Part shown: piece after piece, positions 11,211 to 20,399 of the stretch
Numbering within the stretch: the first letter of the stretch is position 1
How the letters are laid out: every line of letters starts with the position of its first letter
Source: Sipunculus nudus
Taxonomy: Eukaryota > Annelida > Sipuncula > Golfingiida > Sipunculidae
Reading direction: 5' to 3'
Assembly (NCBI GenBank): GCA_026874595.1
Contig: CM049307.1
Location: 79,646,643 to 79,710,642 of the forward strand
DNA length: 64,000 nt
Notes under the pieces: generated by a model
What the model was told of the DNA's origin: nothing
The model's database searches: none
What the model saw: only the letters and a program-made list of their open reading frames with translations
Translations under genes and position numbers: made by a program

Positions 11211-12030
11211 GGAGAATTGAAACATATATTTACATGTTTTACAAAATAAGGCGCCAAGGCTCCACTGTTAAACTGTTAAGATGTTAACTTCCATCAAATA
11301 GCAGAATATAAAATAGAAAAGCAGAATGGAGGTATAAATTGTGCATGCAGCTAACAAAATGTGACATACTCTGCATAAAATTAAAAAGTCAAAGTCAATT
11401 GGAATGACATGTTAAATGAAAGTTCGTACACGATTTTCTATAAGTGGTACCCACTAGCTATGTCCCTATATTGCACTTATTTCCACATAATAATTAATTT
11501 GTTCAAGGGGAGTAAAAATAGCCAAGTCTTGCAATTGTGTCCACCGCAGTTCTGGGAAAGTGGCTGAACCCATTAGTTTCAAACTTTCCATAATGGTAGC
11601 ATAATATATAGGAGTGATAATATATAGGTGTGATAGTTAATCTTCAACATCACTCTGTGACTATAGTCATTAATATATTTGTATATCAATGTTTCAGAAT
11701 GACCTGGACCGAGTAAAACACACATGGAACACACACAAAATGAGAGTCAATAAAACGATAAACCATCCAGGAGGACGTCCACTGCTGTTCTATTCTCTTC
11801 CTGAATTGTACGGCATGCAAGACCAGATAATTGAAGTAAACTTGGACGAGGTTTATGAATGTGAAGCTGAATGTGTATACAAAGGACAGTATCCGTGTGA
11901 CAGCGACATTTTTGAGATATCGTGTATCCTGATGGACGAAAATGACTGGCAAGTTCCAAAAAGTGGATACGAGGCGGCACAACTATATATAAAACTCATA
12001 AATCAATTACACAATGACCTTGGTATGTGA
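10257..12030 (+). CDS. Integrase-like DDE transposase, two exons
   Basis: Exon 1 is 10257-11087, exon 2 is 11698-12030; donor CTTCAG|GTCAAT and acceptor TTTCAG|AATGAC join in phase 0, giving about 387 residues. Residues 1-52 form a helix-turn-helix-like region (FNLGFTQKEI ... ISQRNLRRLL ... GLYRRK). The RNase H-like catalytic core follows with D131 (WHMDGYDKL), D190 (RVRADMGTENG) and E231 (NQRIEAWWG), spacing D-58-D-40-E. Exon 2 encodes the C-terminal region (HTWNTHKMR, GGRPLLFY, LPELYG, PCDSDIFE). The overall plan matches the putative integrase-core family found scattered in fish, molluscs and other eukaryotes. The product should cut and join element ends in the nucleus. AATAAA at 12073-12078 fits a message ending after exon 2. 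All catalytic residues are intact and there are no frameshifts, so it may be active. An alternative splice past 12022 is treated separately. Confidence 0.88.
11088..11697 (+). other. Integrase intron 1
   Basis: GT at 11088, AG ending at 11697, about 610 bp, AT-rich, with a (TA)n microsatellite at 11164-11210. It falls after the DDE core and before the C-terminal block; the protein family reads continuously across the junction. Confidence 0.8.
11164..11210. repeat. (TA)n microsatellite
   Basis: TA dinucleotides of about 46 bp inside the integrase intron. Confidence 0.95.
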
Positions 12031-12072
12031 AAAGCGGAAATTCAATGCGTGGTCATTCTAATTTTACCGTCA

Positions 12073-12078
12073 AATAAA
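12073..12078 (+). terminator. Polyadenylation signal AATAAA
   Basis: Canonical hexamer 43 bp after the exon-2 stop codon of the integrase gene. Confidence 0.5.
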
Positions 12079-12548
12079 TCATAAACTTGGTTCCTCCCTG
12101 TGTGTTTACCGTTAATTGATTTTTAAAGGAGGAAAATAATATATTGCATTATTGATAATATAACAGTATATCTGGATTCACGAGTCTCACAGATTGCTTA
12201 TCTGGCTAGCTTTCTTATTTTGATCAAACTAAAAATGTTAATGACTCTACAAAGAGCAACACGCTGAATCAAATCGTTTACTGTAGATGTATAAAAGAAC
12301 AATATAAACTTAATCTGATCAAAGTGCATTAAGAATAAAACGTATTTAGCTCTTTTCTTGATTCGACAATTTTTCCATTTGTGTGTCTGTTATCATTTTT
12401 CTTATTTATACTCGTCGATTTAAGGTAGCGTGAGAGATGTATTAAGATATATTAAGTAGGTCAGAGGATGTGTCCTATAAAATTATCAAGACGTATCATA
12501 ACATGTTGTTTCATGATCATATAATATTAGGAAAAAAGAGCATACGGC

Positions 12549-12660
12549 TTTTAGCTCGTCTGGTTCGAAGGACCAATGAGCTTTCAGTATGAGTGGCATC
12601 TGGCGTAGTCCGTCTGTATGTCTGTTAAATTTTGGTATTTTCTTCTCCCAAAATGCTACC
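12549..12660. repeat. Bivalve-type hairpin repeat (AGCTC..GGTTCGAAGGACC..GAGCT)
   Basis: AGCTCGTCTGGTTCGAAGGA CCAATGAGCT forms a hairpin. It is followed by GGCGTAGTCCGTCTGTATGTCTGTTAA, a decayed GTCCGTC tract. This is the head of a repeat I recognise from bivalve genomes (memory-based). Confidence 0.5.
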
Positions 12661-12693
12661 TGAGGAATGGTTTCATATTATGTGTGTAAAATT

Positions 12694-12832
12694 AAACCAT
12701 CACCACTACCGCATTGATATCTGAGTGTTGTTTTAACAAGAGTGTATGGTTAACGGGGGCTCGATTAGTGTTTGTGGAATTTAGTGATGCGGGTTGGACG
12801 GCCAAACCTTGCGAATTTGGAGGTGATGGTTT
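12694..12832. repeat. Small inverted repeat (AAACCATCACC / GGTGATGGTTT)
   Basis: Exact 11-bp arms at 12694-12704 and 12822-12832, about 117 bp apart. It could be a very small non-autonomous element or chance; no clear target duplication. Confidence 0.35.
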
Positions 12833-13531
12833 GTGTATATATTGTGTTTGAATGTTGAAGTGGAGTGGTTTCAGTATTGCTTGGTGATGGGGTGATATGG
12901 CAGGCAGCAAATTCCCCAAGTCTTCCCCATTATCGGTAATGATGCAAAGTTAACAATTAACAGGAAGCGACTAGAATCTTATCTCGTGAAAATGACCGGA
13001 AATACTCCATGGTAAGTATATAGCCAATTTATTGATAACCAGTGCCGCATCACGGAATGGATTTACATCATACATGTTATAAAAACAGTCTCTTGTGATA
13101 GCATAGTTATTACTTATACATAACATATTCATGTGGATTGACAAACCAACAATGATGACAACCCTATCTTCGCATAGTAACAGCCTGATCTATTGATCCT
13201 TACGTGATTGATTCTATGAAAAACGAGCAACAAATTATCATTTATATTCGAAACTCTTATTGTAAAGTGATGCATGCTTTGCATTTATTAATCTTTGTAA
13301 GTCCTCTTTAAAATGATCATGGGGCGTAAGATGGGGCGTAAATCTTGTATCCAAATGGTCATGCGAAAGGTTTTCCTTATGATTAGTCCATAACTATAAC
13401 ATGAAATAAAAATGAAATTCTAGCACCACCACCCCCCCCCCCCCCACCCCATACGGTAAACTAAGATAAGCATTAAACATAACAACAATATCATTCAATT
13501 ACAACCTTTCAGACTCCTTGAAATTTTGTAG

Positions 13532-13633
13532 AGAGCGTACATGAGCGAGTAGGTCTATCTCTTGAACCATACATTGATGAATTAGACACTAATCGTGTTA
13601 ATGCTCTCTCAAGTTATAGAGTTGCTACTATTG
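13532..13633 (+). other. Possible alternative third exon of the integrase gene
   Basis: TTTTGTAG|AGAGCG opens a 102-bp segment ending ATTG|GTAAGT. Joined to a possible donor in exon 2 (CTTG|GTATGT, 12022/12023), the frame stays open and reads VHERVGLSLEPYIDELDTN and on. A further acceptor (ATATTCAG|GTTC, exon 16136-16260) would continue the same phase for about 41 codons to a stop. These exons would lie around and antisense to the HECT coding exon. The AATAAA after exon 2 argues for the shorter form. Confidence 0.3.
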
Positions 13634-13820
13634 GTAAGTCTGCTACACATTAAAGCACGGCAAATGAGGCTCAAATGCCAGATATATATCTAATGTGTAT
13701 TATATTTTATGCAAATGATGTCCGACATGATTAGTCTCTAACAATTACAAGAAATACAGCTTATTTCTATTAATCAGATCATAACAGGATTTCCCATAAA
13801 CCAGTAGGCCTATCACAAGT

Positions 13821-16800
13821 TCAGTCAATGTCAAACTTCCCAGAATGGCCTGCGAGAACATTCAAAAACTCATGCCTGAACTCTGGAAAAGAGGAGTAAG
13901 TACTTGAAAGCTCCAACATGGGCGTACAGGTGCGGGCAATTGGTGCTCTTGCTAAGCCCCGTGCTTTGTTGAATGAGATACTGATCTTCTCTACGCAAAT
14001 GACCCGCGCTCCAGTAACAAAATGCAGAAAATTGACCAGAATATCAGGGGCAAAACCTCTTATGAGCTGTTTCACATATCCAAACACTCTGTTTTCTTCA
14101 ACATCTGCAGGCGATGCCTGTAAAAGCTTCAGTACCTTTCGACATGATGGTTGTTTGGATTCATAAAGATCCAACAGACTTTTCGGATTAGGCAAATTTG
14201 GCAACAAAGCCCCTCTTACAATTGTTGCCATGGCATCGAGAGCATACTTGCTTTGCTGTATCAGTTCAGCCTGAGCGATTTGATTGAGAACTACCTTGAC
14301 ATGATCACCTGTAGGTACAGTATGGCAATCCATACGTGCCAACAAATCCTCGAAGTCTTCCTGATCGTCTTCGTCAACCAGGTTACTATCTAAAGCTTTC
14401 TTAATGACTACCCTCTCTGGTTCCGTTACATAAAGTAGAAAAGATTCCATTAGGAGATCCGTTGATACTTCATGTTCCCCAAACAACATGGCTACCAAAA
14501 AGGCCCTAGAAATCTGTATGGGAAACACTCCGTGATCAAAAAAACCCTTCACGAGAATGCGTCCAACAGCCTCCCATTCACCAAACTGTAAATGAGGCAT
14601 TATGGCTGGCACCCTCTCTTCCTCTCCCTTTGCAGACGAACTCAGGAACTGGTCCCAACAGCAGGTATATGCATCTCTTGAGACCCCATACACATCTACA
14701 CCTCTTTCATTCACAAATGTAAACGTAAGAGGAGTATCTAGTATGTTTGGGTCCATGAATCTGGTGATGATGTCATGCTGAAGCATGACTCTACGCACTC
14801 TGATTTCACCTTGAACTCCTTTAGCGACCACAGGCGATAAAGGTCCAGGCTGAAGTTGCTGTACAAATGCAGCCACGGAAACCTGGGGATCTTGCTCGGA
14901 TGAAAACTGATTAATTGGCTGTATGGATGATGGAGGCGGTGTTGGAGACCGTTGCTCGGGTGAAGACCTATTGGATGAGAAAGGAGTCGGGTCCCTTTCT
15001 GTGTCCTGAACGGATATCTTCTGTTCATCAAACGTCAGCGGGAGAGTATCCGATAAGTTAACATTGGAACACATGGGATCCGGTCCAAATGTGACCTCAT
15101 CGTCATTTGTAGGAGCAGAGCAACTTCCATCAATAACAATCTCCTGTTGGACCCAAGGCTCATCTAAATCAGGCAATGATTCAAAAACCGGACATTCACT
15201 TTGAATTTCGTTTGCCCTGGGCGCGCTGGTATTAACCGGTTGTTTGAAATTACAGGGAGATATCTGTATTGGTGACACCTCATGTTCAATAGGTCCCTGT
15301 AGGACATATACTTGGCTTTGGGTGGGCGTGCTTGCTGTACATATTTGGTTTTGGGTGGGCGTGCTTGTTGTAGCCGGGCGAACCACAGTATGAGACACCT
15401 CTGGTCTTGCAAACGTATCTTGTGTGTCTAACTTACAGTCTGTGACCTTTCTGAGAGGAGGGCCGGTTGAGTACAGAAAAAAACGGAGCTTTCCGCTCAT
15501 TTTCACCATGTCACAAAAATCTCCAACTGTTATATTCGGTGATAGTTCTTCCTGGGTAAAATCACGCACTGTAAAGGTACATTCTTCAACCTTTACAGAT
15601 TTACGACAGACCCCTTTTGGAAAGAATAAATTCTTGGCCTCATTTAACAAATCTTCATGGGTGCTGCTCTTGGCAATAGTTGTTTTTCTAGTCCCGCCAC
15701 CATTTGGCCTTCGAACATTAGTACCATTATGATACCACCCAAACTCTATTGTACGTGTTGATTTGGAAGCATTTTGATTTCCAATTAACTTGCTGGCCTT
15801 CGAGGATGTTTTTATTTCATCCTCAGAATGCTCATCACTATCTTCAAAAGAATCATTAGTGTTTAATCTCATTTTCTTTCGAATAGATGCGTAACATTTC
15901 CTCTTTCTTTGCTGTCTTGCACTTTCTTTGTGAAGAGCCTTTTCTTTCTGACAAAAATCCCTTAGAGCCAATCGGTCACCAATGCACAAGAATTTCGCGA
16001 GCTCATCACTGTTTGACCCCAGCTTTGTCACAACATCCACGTCGATCTAAAAATGAAAGAATCACCCACTGAAAATATATATCATGTACATGTACGTTTT
16101 ACATAAAAATACATATTTTTTCTTATAATATTCAGGTTCTACTCTGTTTCTGCTAAACGTGTTGACACCCCTGCCACTAATGAAGGATTTTTCTAAAGCT
16201 GTCAGACAAGCAAGTATTAAGATAGCAGTCGCTCCATTTAATCACGTACAATCAGCATAATCACAAAAATATACAGAACAAAACAGACGGACTCAACGCT
16301 ACTATTAAGTCATATCTTTAACCTGTGCACTTTAGGCCCCTTTTCCATGCGCGCGGAAACGCGCTGAAATAAATCGCGCATGTGTAAATCAGGTATACCT
16401 TTTCCATGCAGGCGGAAATGCGCGAGTTTAAACGCACCAGTGTTAATCATGTGTCCCTTTTCCATGCACGCGGAAACGCGCGCGGGTGAGCCTGCTTGTG
16501 GAGGTCAAGGACGCGAATGCAGTCTGCTTGAGGACGCCCCAGCATAGTCTTATATCATGCATGGCAACAAATCATACTTAACTGCTGTTATGCTTGTCTA
16601 CTTTAATGCATGATTATATATATATTATATAAACATATATATATATGTGCGGCGGGAGTGTTGAATATCTTATTACCGACTGCGGTAGTTAATAATCTTC
16701 TCATATATAACCTATATATGACCCCCGCCCTCCTGTCAATAGTACATGCACTACCGTAATAAAAACTATACGTTCCTGCAAATATAACGAAATTTTAAAT

Positions 16801-18101
16801 GTCTACATGCATGCAGTGAACAGACACATGCTTCACATGATGCCGGGAAGGCTGTGGGACGGGAATACCTTGTGAAAACAGGTCACGCGAAGGAGGGGAT
16901 TCTGCTGAAACGCGCGCGTTTCCGCGCAAATGGAAAAGCTAAATTCAGCGCGATTTTTTCAACGCGCGGAAACGCGCGCGTTTCCGCACGCATGTAAAAG
17001 GGGCCTTACTTCGGATTACAGATTATGTCATTTAAAGATTTTAATGATTTTGAGTTTAACTTTAAATGAGGTTTTATTTTTATTCTGGAAGATGTTTTTT
17101 TATATTAGGGAAAATGAACATGCGGGTCCTTATTATATATGGTAATATATTGCCTGATAGAAGTTGCGGTGGCGTAACAGGGACAATACATATATGCCAC
17201 TTGTTATATAGATAATGAAAGCGACTATGGATTGAACAATAATATTTAATTCTAAAAATCATAAACCAAAAACATATCTCTGACTCATACAATCACTTCT
17301 GATAGCATTCCTGTTTCGCAAGTCTCGTGTATATACACATGTATCCCTCTTTAAAACCTTGTCACTGACTGACTACTTGCTAGCTCCCCCAGGGACCTCT
17401 GACCCCATGCAGTCCTCCAGTATTCCGGCTAACGGGGAATTCTATTTACATGTATCTGCCGCTTATATCTTTGCCCTAAGGCGTAGACAGCAGTCTCGGT
17501 AACAAGTAGCATAGCAGGCCAGTGTAATATATATATTCAGAGTCGCCTATATCCCTGTAACATAGGCCTATGTCTGGCAGAGCCTATTAGGGTTATGAGA
17601 ACAGTGACAAACTTGGCGGGGTTGGGGTAGTCGGAGGAGCTGAAATCTCGTCTCCATCATTTTAAAACCTTATATCCCCACTGAACAGTATAGGTAAATG
17701 CGTATGTTGACGTTGGATCTTGTAAGGTGAAATATTTAAGTTCTACATTGCACAATTCAGGTTTTCTCTTACCCTAAAATCAAGCGTAATTATCCAACGA
17801 TCTCCACATTCAAATAGGTTTAACGTTATTGTACAAACAGTGTAAGCTACAATATTGACTACTATATTATTCAAGTAACACCAAAATATAAAACAAATAA
17901 TAAAGAAGACAACAGAATCATTTAATTGACTGTATCTTTTGACGTCTTGATTGTTTTTCAATTCTATACTTTTTTATAAGAGAGAACATGGTCTTAAAGT
18001 TCCAAAGCAGGCCTGTTTACCTTTTCATTCTTCATCTCTTGTATAACATCTTCTTTCAAGCCTCTTTTTCTTAAAAAAGTATATATTGGATCCTCTGCCA
18101 T
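13821..18101 (-). CDS. SAM-like/HECT E3 ubiquitin ligase-like protein, two exons
   Basis: Complement join: exon 1 18101-18021 (27 codons, ATG at 18101, ending NEK|GTAAAC), exon 2 16046-13821 (acceptor TTTTTAG|ATCGAC), phase 0, 768 residues. Residues 1-55 resemble a SAM-like helical bundle (FLRKRGLKEDVIQEMKNEK joined to IDVDVV ... LCIGDRLALRDF). About 60-105 is basic then acidic and probably disordered. About 110-220 holds a conserved block (FGWYHNG, GGGTRK, AKNLFFPKG). A Ser/Pro/Gln linker follows. From about 440 to the end is a HECT-like domain (FTFVNERGVDVYGVSRDAY, FPIQISRAF, FLHFVTGAR). The likely thioester cysteine is C734 in IARTC, 34 residues before the C-terminus as in true HECT ligases. 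Such proteins accept ubiquitin from E2 and pass it to substrates. It sits in the same TIR-bounded element as the integrase, convergent with it. Exon 1 is too short for ORF callers. Confidence 0.85.
16047..18020 (-). other. Intron of the HECT gene
   Basis: About 1.97 kb between the donor AAAG|GTAAACAG (minus strand, at 18020) and the acceptor CATTTTTAG (minus strand, at 16047). It houses a 671-bp MITE. The rest is AT-rich without coding signal on this strand. Confidence 0.75.
16335..17005. mobile_element. MITE with GGCCCCTTTTCCATG terminal repeats and TTA flanks
   Basis: Left end GGCCCCTTTTCCATGCGCGC and right end CGCACGCATGTAAAAGGGGCC are inverted copies, flanked by TTA at 16332-16334 and 17006-17008. 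The motif CCTTTTCCATGC..GCGGAAA recurs internally near 16400 and 16458, and GCGCGTTTCCGCG near 16915 and 16980. No coding capacity. A 3-bp TTA flank is what PIF/Harbinger-type MITEs show. The TTTCCATG theme also echoes the ends of the host element. Confidence 0.75.
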
Positions 18102-18204
18102 GTTGAAAACTTCCGCAGCGCTTTCATTCAGCCTTTATGCAACCACTCCCTATACCGCCTAACATCGATCTACGTTCCCGCCAATGTGCACTTTTTATTT
18201 ATAC

Positions 18205-18340
18205 CGGGCGAAATAGGATCCGGGCGAAATAGAATTCCGCCCAGGCAGATTAGTATTCCGCCTGGGCGGATTAGTATTCCGCCCGGGCGGACTAGTATTC
18301 CGCCCGGGCGGACTAGTATTCCGCCCGGGCGGATTATTTT
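18205..18340. repeat. Right subterminal palindromic array
   Basis: Same ~21-bp unit as the left array, here as TTCCGCCCGGGCGGACTAGTA. Five good units plus two decayed ones (CCGGGCGAAATAGG). It is followed by a T-rich run that mirrors the A-rich run before the left array. It starts about 100 bp upstream of the HECT gene start codon. Confidence 0.9.
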
Positions 18341-18739
18341 TTTTTTCAAATATGTCCTATATACGCTTCCGCGCACCGCATCCGTACAAGTGGACACGCG
18401 GCTTAACGCTTGACTCTTTTGAAACTGCACACATGCACGATTTCATTTTAATTGCACCCGGTGACCTGGCGCCGGGGCACAGTTTGGAAATGTAGCCATT
18501 TTTGCCATCCGCAAAACGGATGAATCGCTCACCGTTCCGTTTCGATGCGGTCCGTTTTTGCGGATACCTATGCGGAGCACGTTTACGTACACATGGAAAC
18601 AGTTCATCTTAAAAAGAGGCATACGATTATTTTGCGTACGAGACGTACGAGATTTACGTACATGGAAACACAGCTTACTGTAGAAGATACCACCTCCATA
18701 AACTCTTTATATTTTACTTACAAGTACTTTTCTCGAGTA

Positions 18740-18840
18740 AACAAGACCAGCTGTGACACTGAAATGTACAAGCCGAGTCCGGCGAGTGTTGTTAATTTCA
18801 ATGCCATGGACGGAAAGTACACCCGCACTGGTGTGTGAAA
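18740..18840 (+). repeat. Conserved dispersed ~100-bp repeat, copy 1
   Basis: Core CAGCTGTGACACTGAAATGT ACAAGCC, then GTTAATTTCAATGCC and GGAAAGTACACC. The same core recurs at about 19821, 26590 (reverse), 33567, 46840, 49980 and 59185. Confidence 0.8.
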
Positions 18841-18990
18841 TAAAAACCTATGTTAAAGAAAACAATCGTCTGCTGCGACAAATGATGTCTGCAGCTGGCA
18901 GCCATACTGAAGTATCACTCGACCCAGCGATTCTGGACCTAATGCGTTTGCCTCTCTTTAAGGGAGGGTGCAGTTGGAGCAAAAGATAAC
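18838..18990 (+). other. Coding-like stretch of unknown identity
   Basis: The frame reads EIKTYVKENNRLLRQMMSAA, then SLDPAILDLMRLPLF, with an amphipathic coiled-coil-like start and a good donor nearby (CAATG|GTATGC). A trace of the same sequence (GAAGAAAACAATCGTTTAAA) follows the related repeat at 33838. I cannot name a family; it may be an exon captured by, or belonging to, the repeat. Confidence 0.25.
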
Positions 18991-19170
18991 CCCAGCAGTG
19001 GCTGAAGCAATGGTATGCAGCAACTTATTTCTTATTTAGATATTTATAAAATACTGCATTCATTATTTTTTTATTCTAAAGAAAACAAGGGACCCATGAG
19101 TCACAGTGCTCAGCTGAAATTGATCATAAAAGTCATAAATAATAGATGTTATCATATAGAGATTAATGTA

Positions 19171-20251
19171 ATCCTCTGCCATGTTGAAAACTTCCGCAGC
19201 GCTTTCATTCAGCCTTTATGCAACCACTCCCTATACCGCCTAACATCGATCTACGTTCCCGCCAATGTGCACTTTTTATTTATACCGGGCGAAATAGGAT
19301 CCGGGCGAAATAGAATTCCGCCCAGGCAGATTAGTATTCCGCCTGGGCGGATTAGTATTCCGCCCGGGCGGACTAGTATTCCGCCCGGGCGGACTAGTAT
19401 TCCGCCCGGGCGGATTATTTTTTTTTTCAAATATGTCCTATATACGCTTCCGCGCACCGCATCCGTACAAGTGGACACGCGGCTTAACGCTTGACTCTTT
19501 TGAAACTGCACACATGCACGATTTCATTTTAATTGCACCCGGTGACCTGGCGCCGGGGCACAGTTTGGAAATGTAGCCATTTTTGCCATCCGCAAAACGG
19601 ATGAATCGCTCACCGTTCCGTTTCGATGCGGTCCGTTTTTGCGGATACCTATGCGGAGCACGTTTACGTACACATGGAAACAGTTCATCTTAAAAAGAGG
19701 CATACGATTATTTTGCGTACGAGACGTACGAGATTTACGTACATGGAAACACAGCTTACTGTAGAAGATACCACCTCCATAAACTCTTTATATTTTACTT
19801 ACAAGTACTTTTCTCGAGTAAACAAGACCAGCTGTGACACTGAAATGTACAAGCCGAGTCCGGCGAGTGTTGTTAATTTCAATGCCATGGACGGAAAGTA
19901 CACCCGCACTGGTGTGTGAAATAAAAACCTATGTTAAAGAAAACAATCGTCTGCTGCGACAAATGATGTCTGCAGCTGGCAGCCATACTGAAGTATCACT
20001 CGACCCAGCGATTCTGGACCTAATGCGTTTGCCTCTCTTTAAGGGAGGGTGCAGTTGGAGCAAAAGATAACCCCAGCAGTGGCTGAAGCAATGGTATGCA
20101 GCAACTTATTTCTTATTTAGATATTTATAAAATACTGCATTCATTATTTTTTTATTCTAAAGAAAACAAGGGACCCATGAGTCACAGTGCTCAGCTGAAA
20201 TTGATCATAAAAGTCATAAATAATAGATGTTATCATATAGAGATTAATGTA
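19171..20251. repeat. 1081-bp tandem duplication, unit 2
   Basis: Second unit. It carries an extra copy of the array (about 19286-19421) and of the terminal repeat (ends about 19755), and on the minus strand an orphan HECT start (ATG at 19182) cut off after four codons. The near-perfect identity implies a recent event or an assembly duplication. Confidence 0.95.
19821..19921 (+). repeat. Conserved dispersed ~100-bp repeat, copy 2
   Basis: Identical to copy 1 as part of the tandem duplication. Confidence 0.8.
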
Positions 20252-20399
20252 ATCAAAAGCGAATATTAGTTTAAATGTATCTGTTACATATTTGATGGTT
20301 TAGAAATTCAGGTTTCCAAGATGACTTTTCATGGGCCTCCCTGCATGTCATGATGGAAGATTCTAAAAAAAAACTGTCTGCAAAAACTTATGAATCACT

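Larger units (their letters stand above)
9789..18674. mobile_element. Candidate DNA transposon with integrase and HECT E3-like genes
   Basis: The left end AGCTGTGTTTCCATGTA (9789) is mirrored by TACATGGAAACACAGC ending at 18674. Both ends are flanked by TTA (9786-9788 and 18675-18677). A second inverted motif further in (GCTGTTTCCATAAGTACGTA at about 9872 against TACGTACACATGGAAACAG at about 18584) and shared TATGTCCTATATACGCTTCC / GGAAGCGTATATAGGACAT blocks extend the terminal similarity. Arrays of a ~21-bp palindromic repeat lie inside each end in opposite orientation. The interior holds a DDE integrase-like gene (+) and a HECT-like gene (-), convergent, each starting next to its array. The structure argues for a TIR element of about 8.9 kb. 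The transposase resembles eukaryotic IS3-like integrases (IS3EU is a candidate label), but the exact superfamily and target-site length are inference. Confidence 0.7.
18090..19170. repeat. 1081-bp tandem duplication, unit 1
   Basis: Essentially identical to 19171-20251 (offset 1081 bp), with the trinucleotide ATC at the junctions. The unit contains the first four codons of the HECT gene, the right palindromic array, the right terminal repeat and about 500 bp of flank. Confidence 0.95.
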
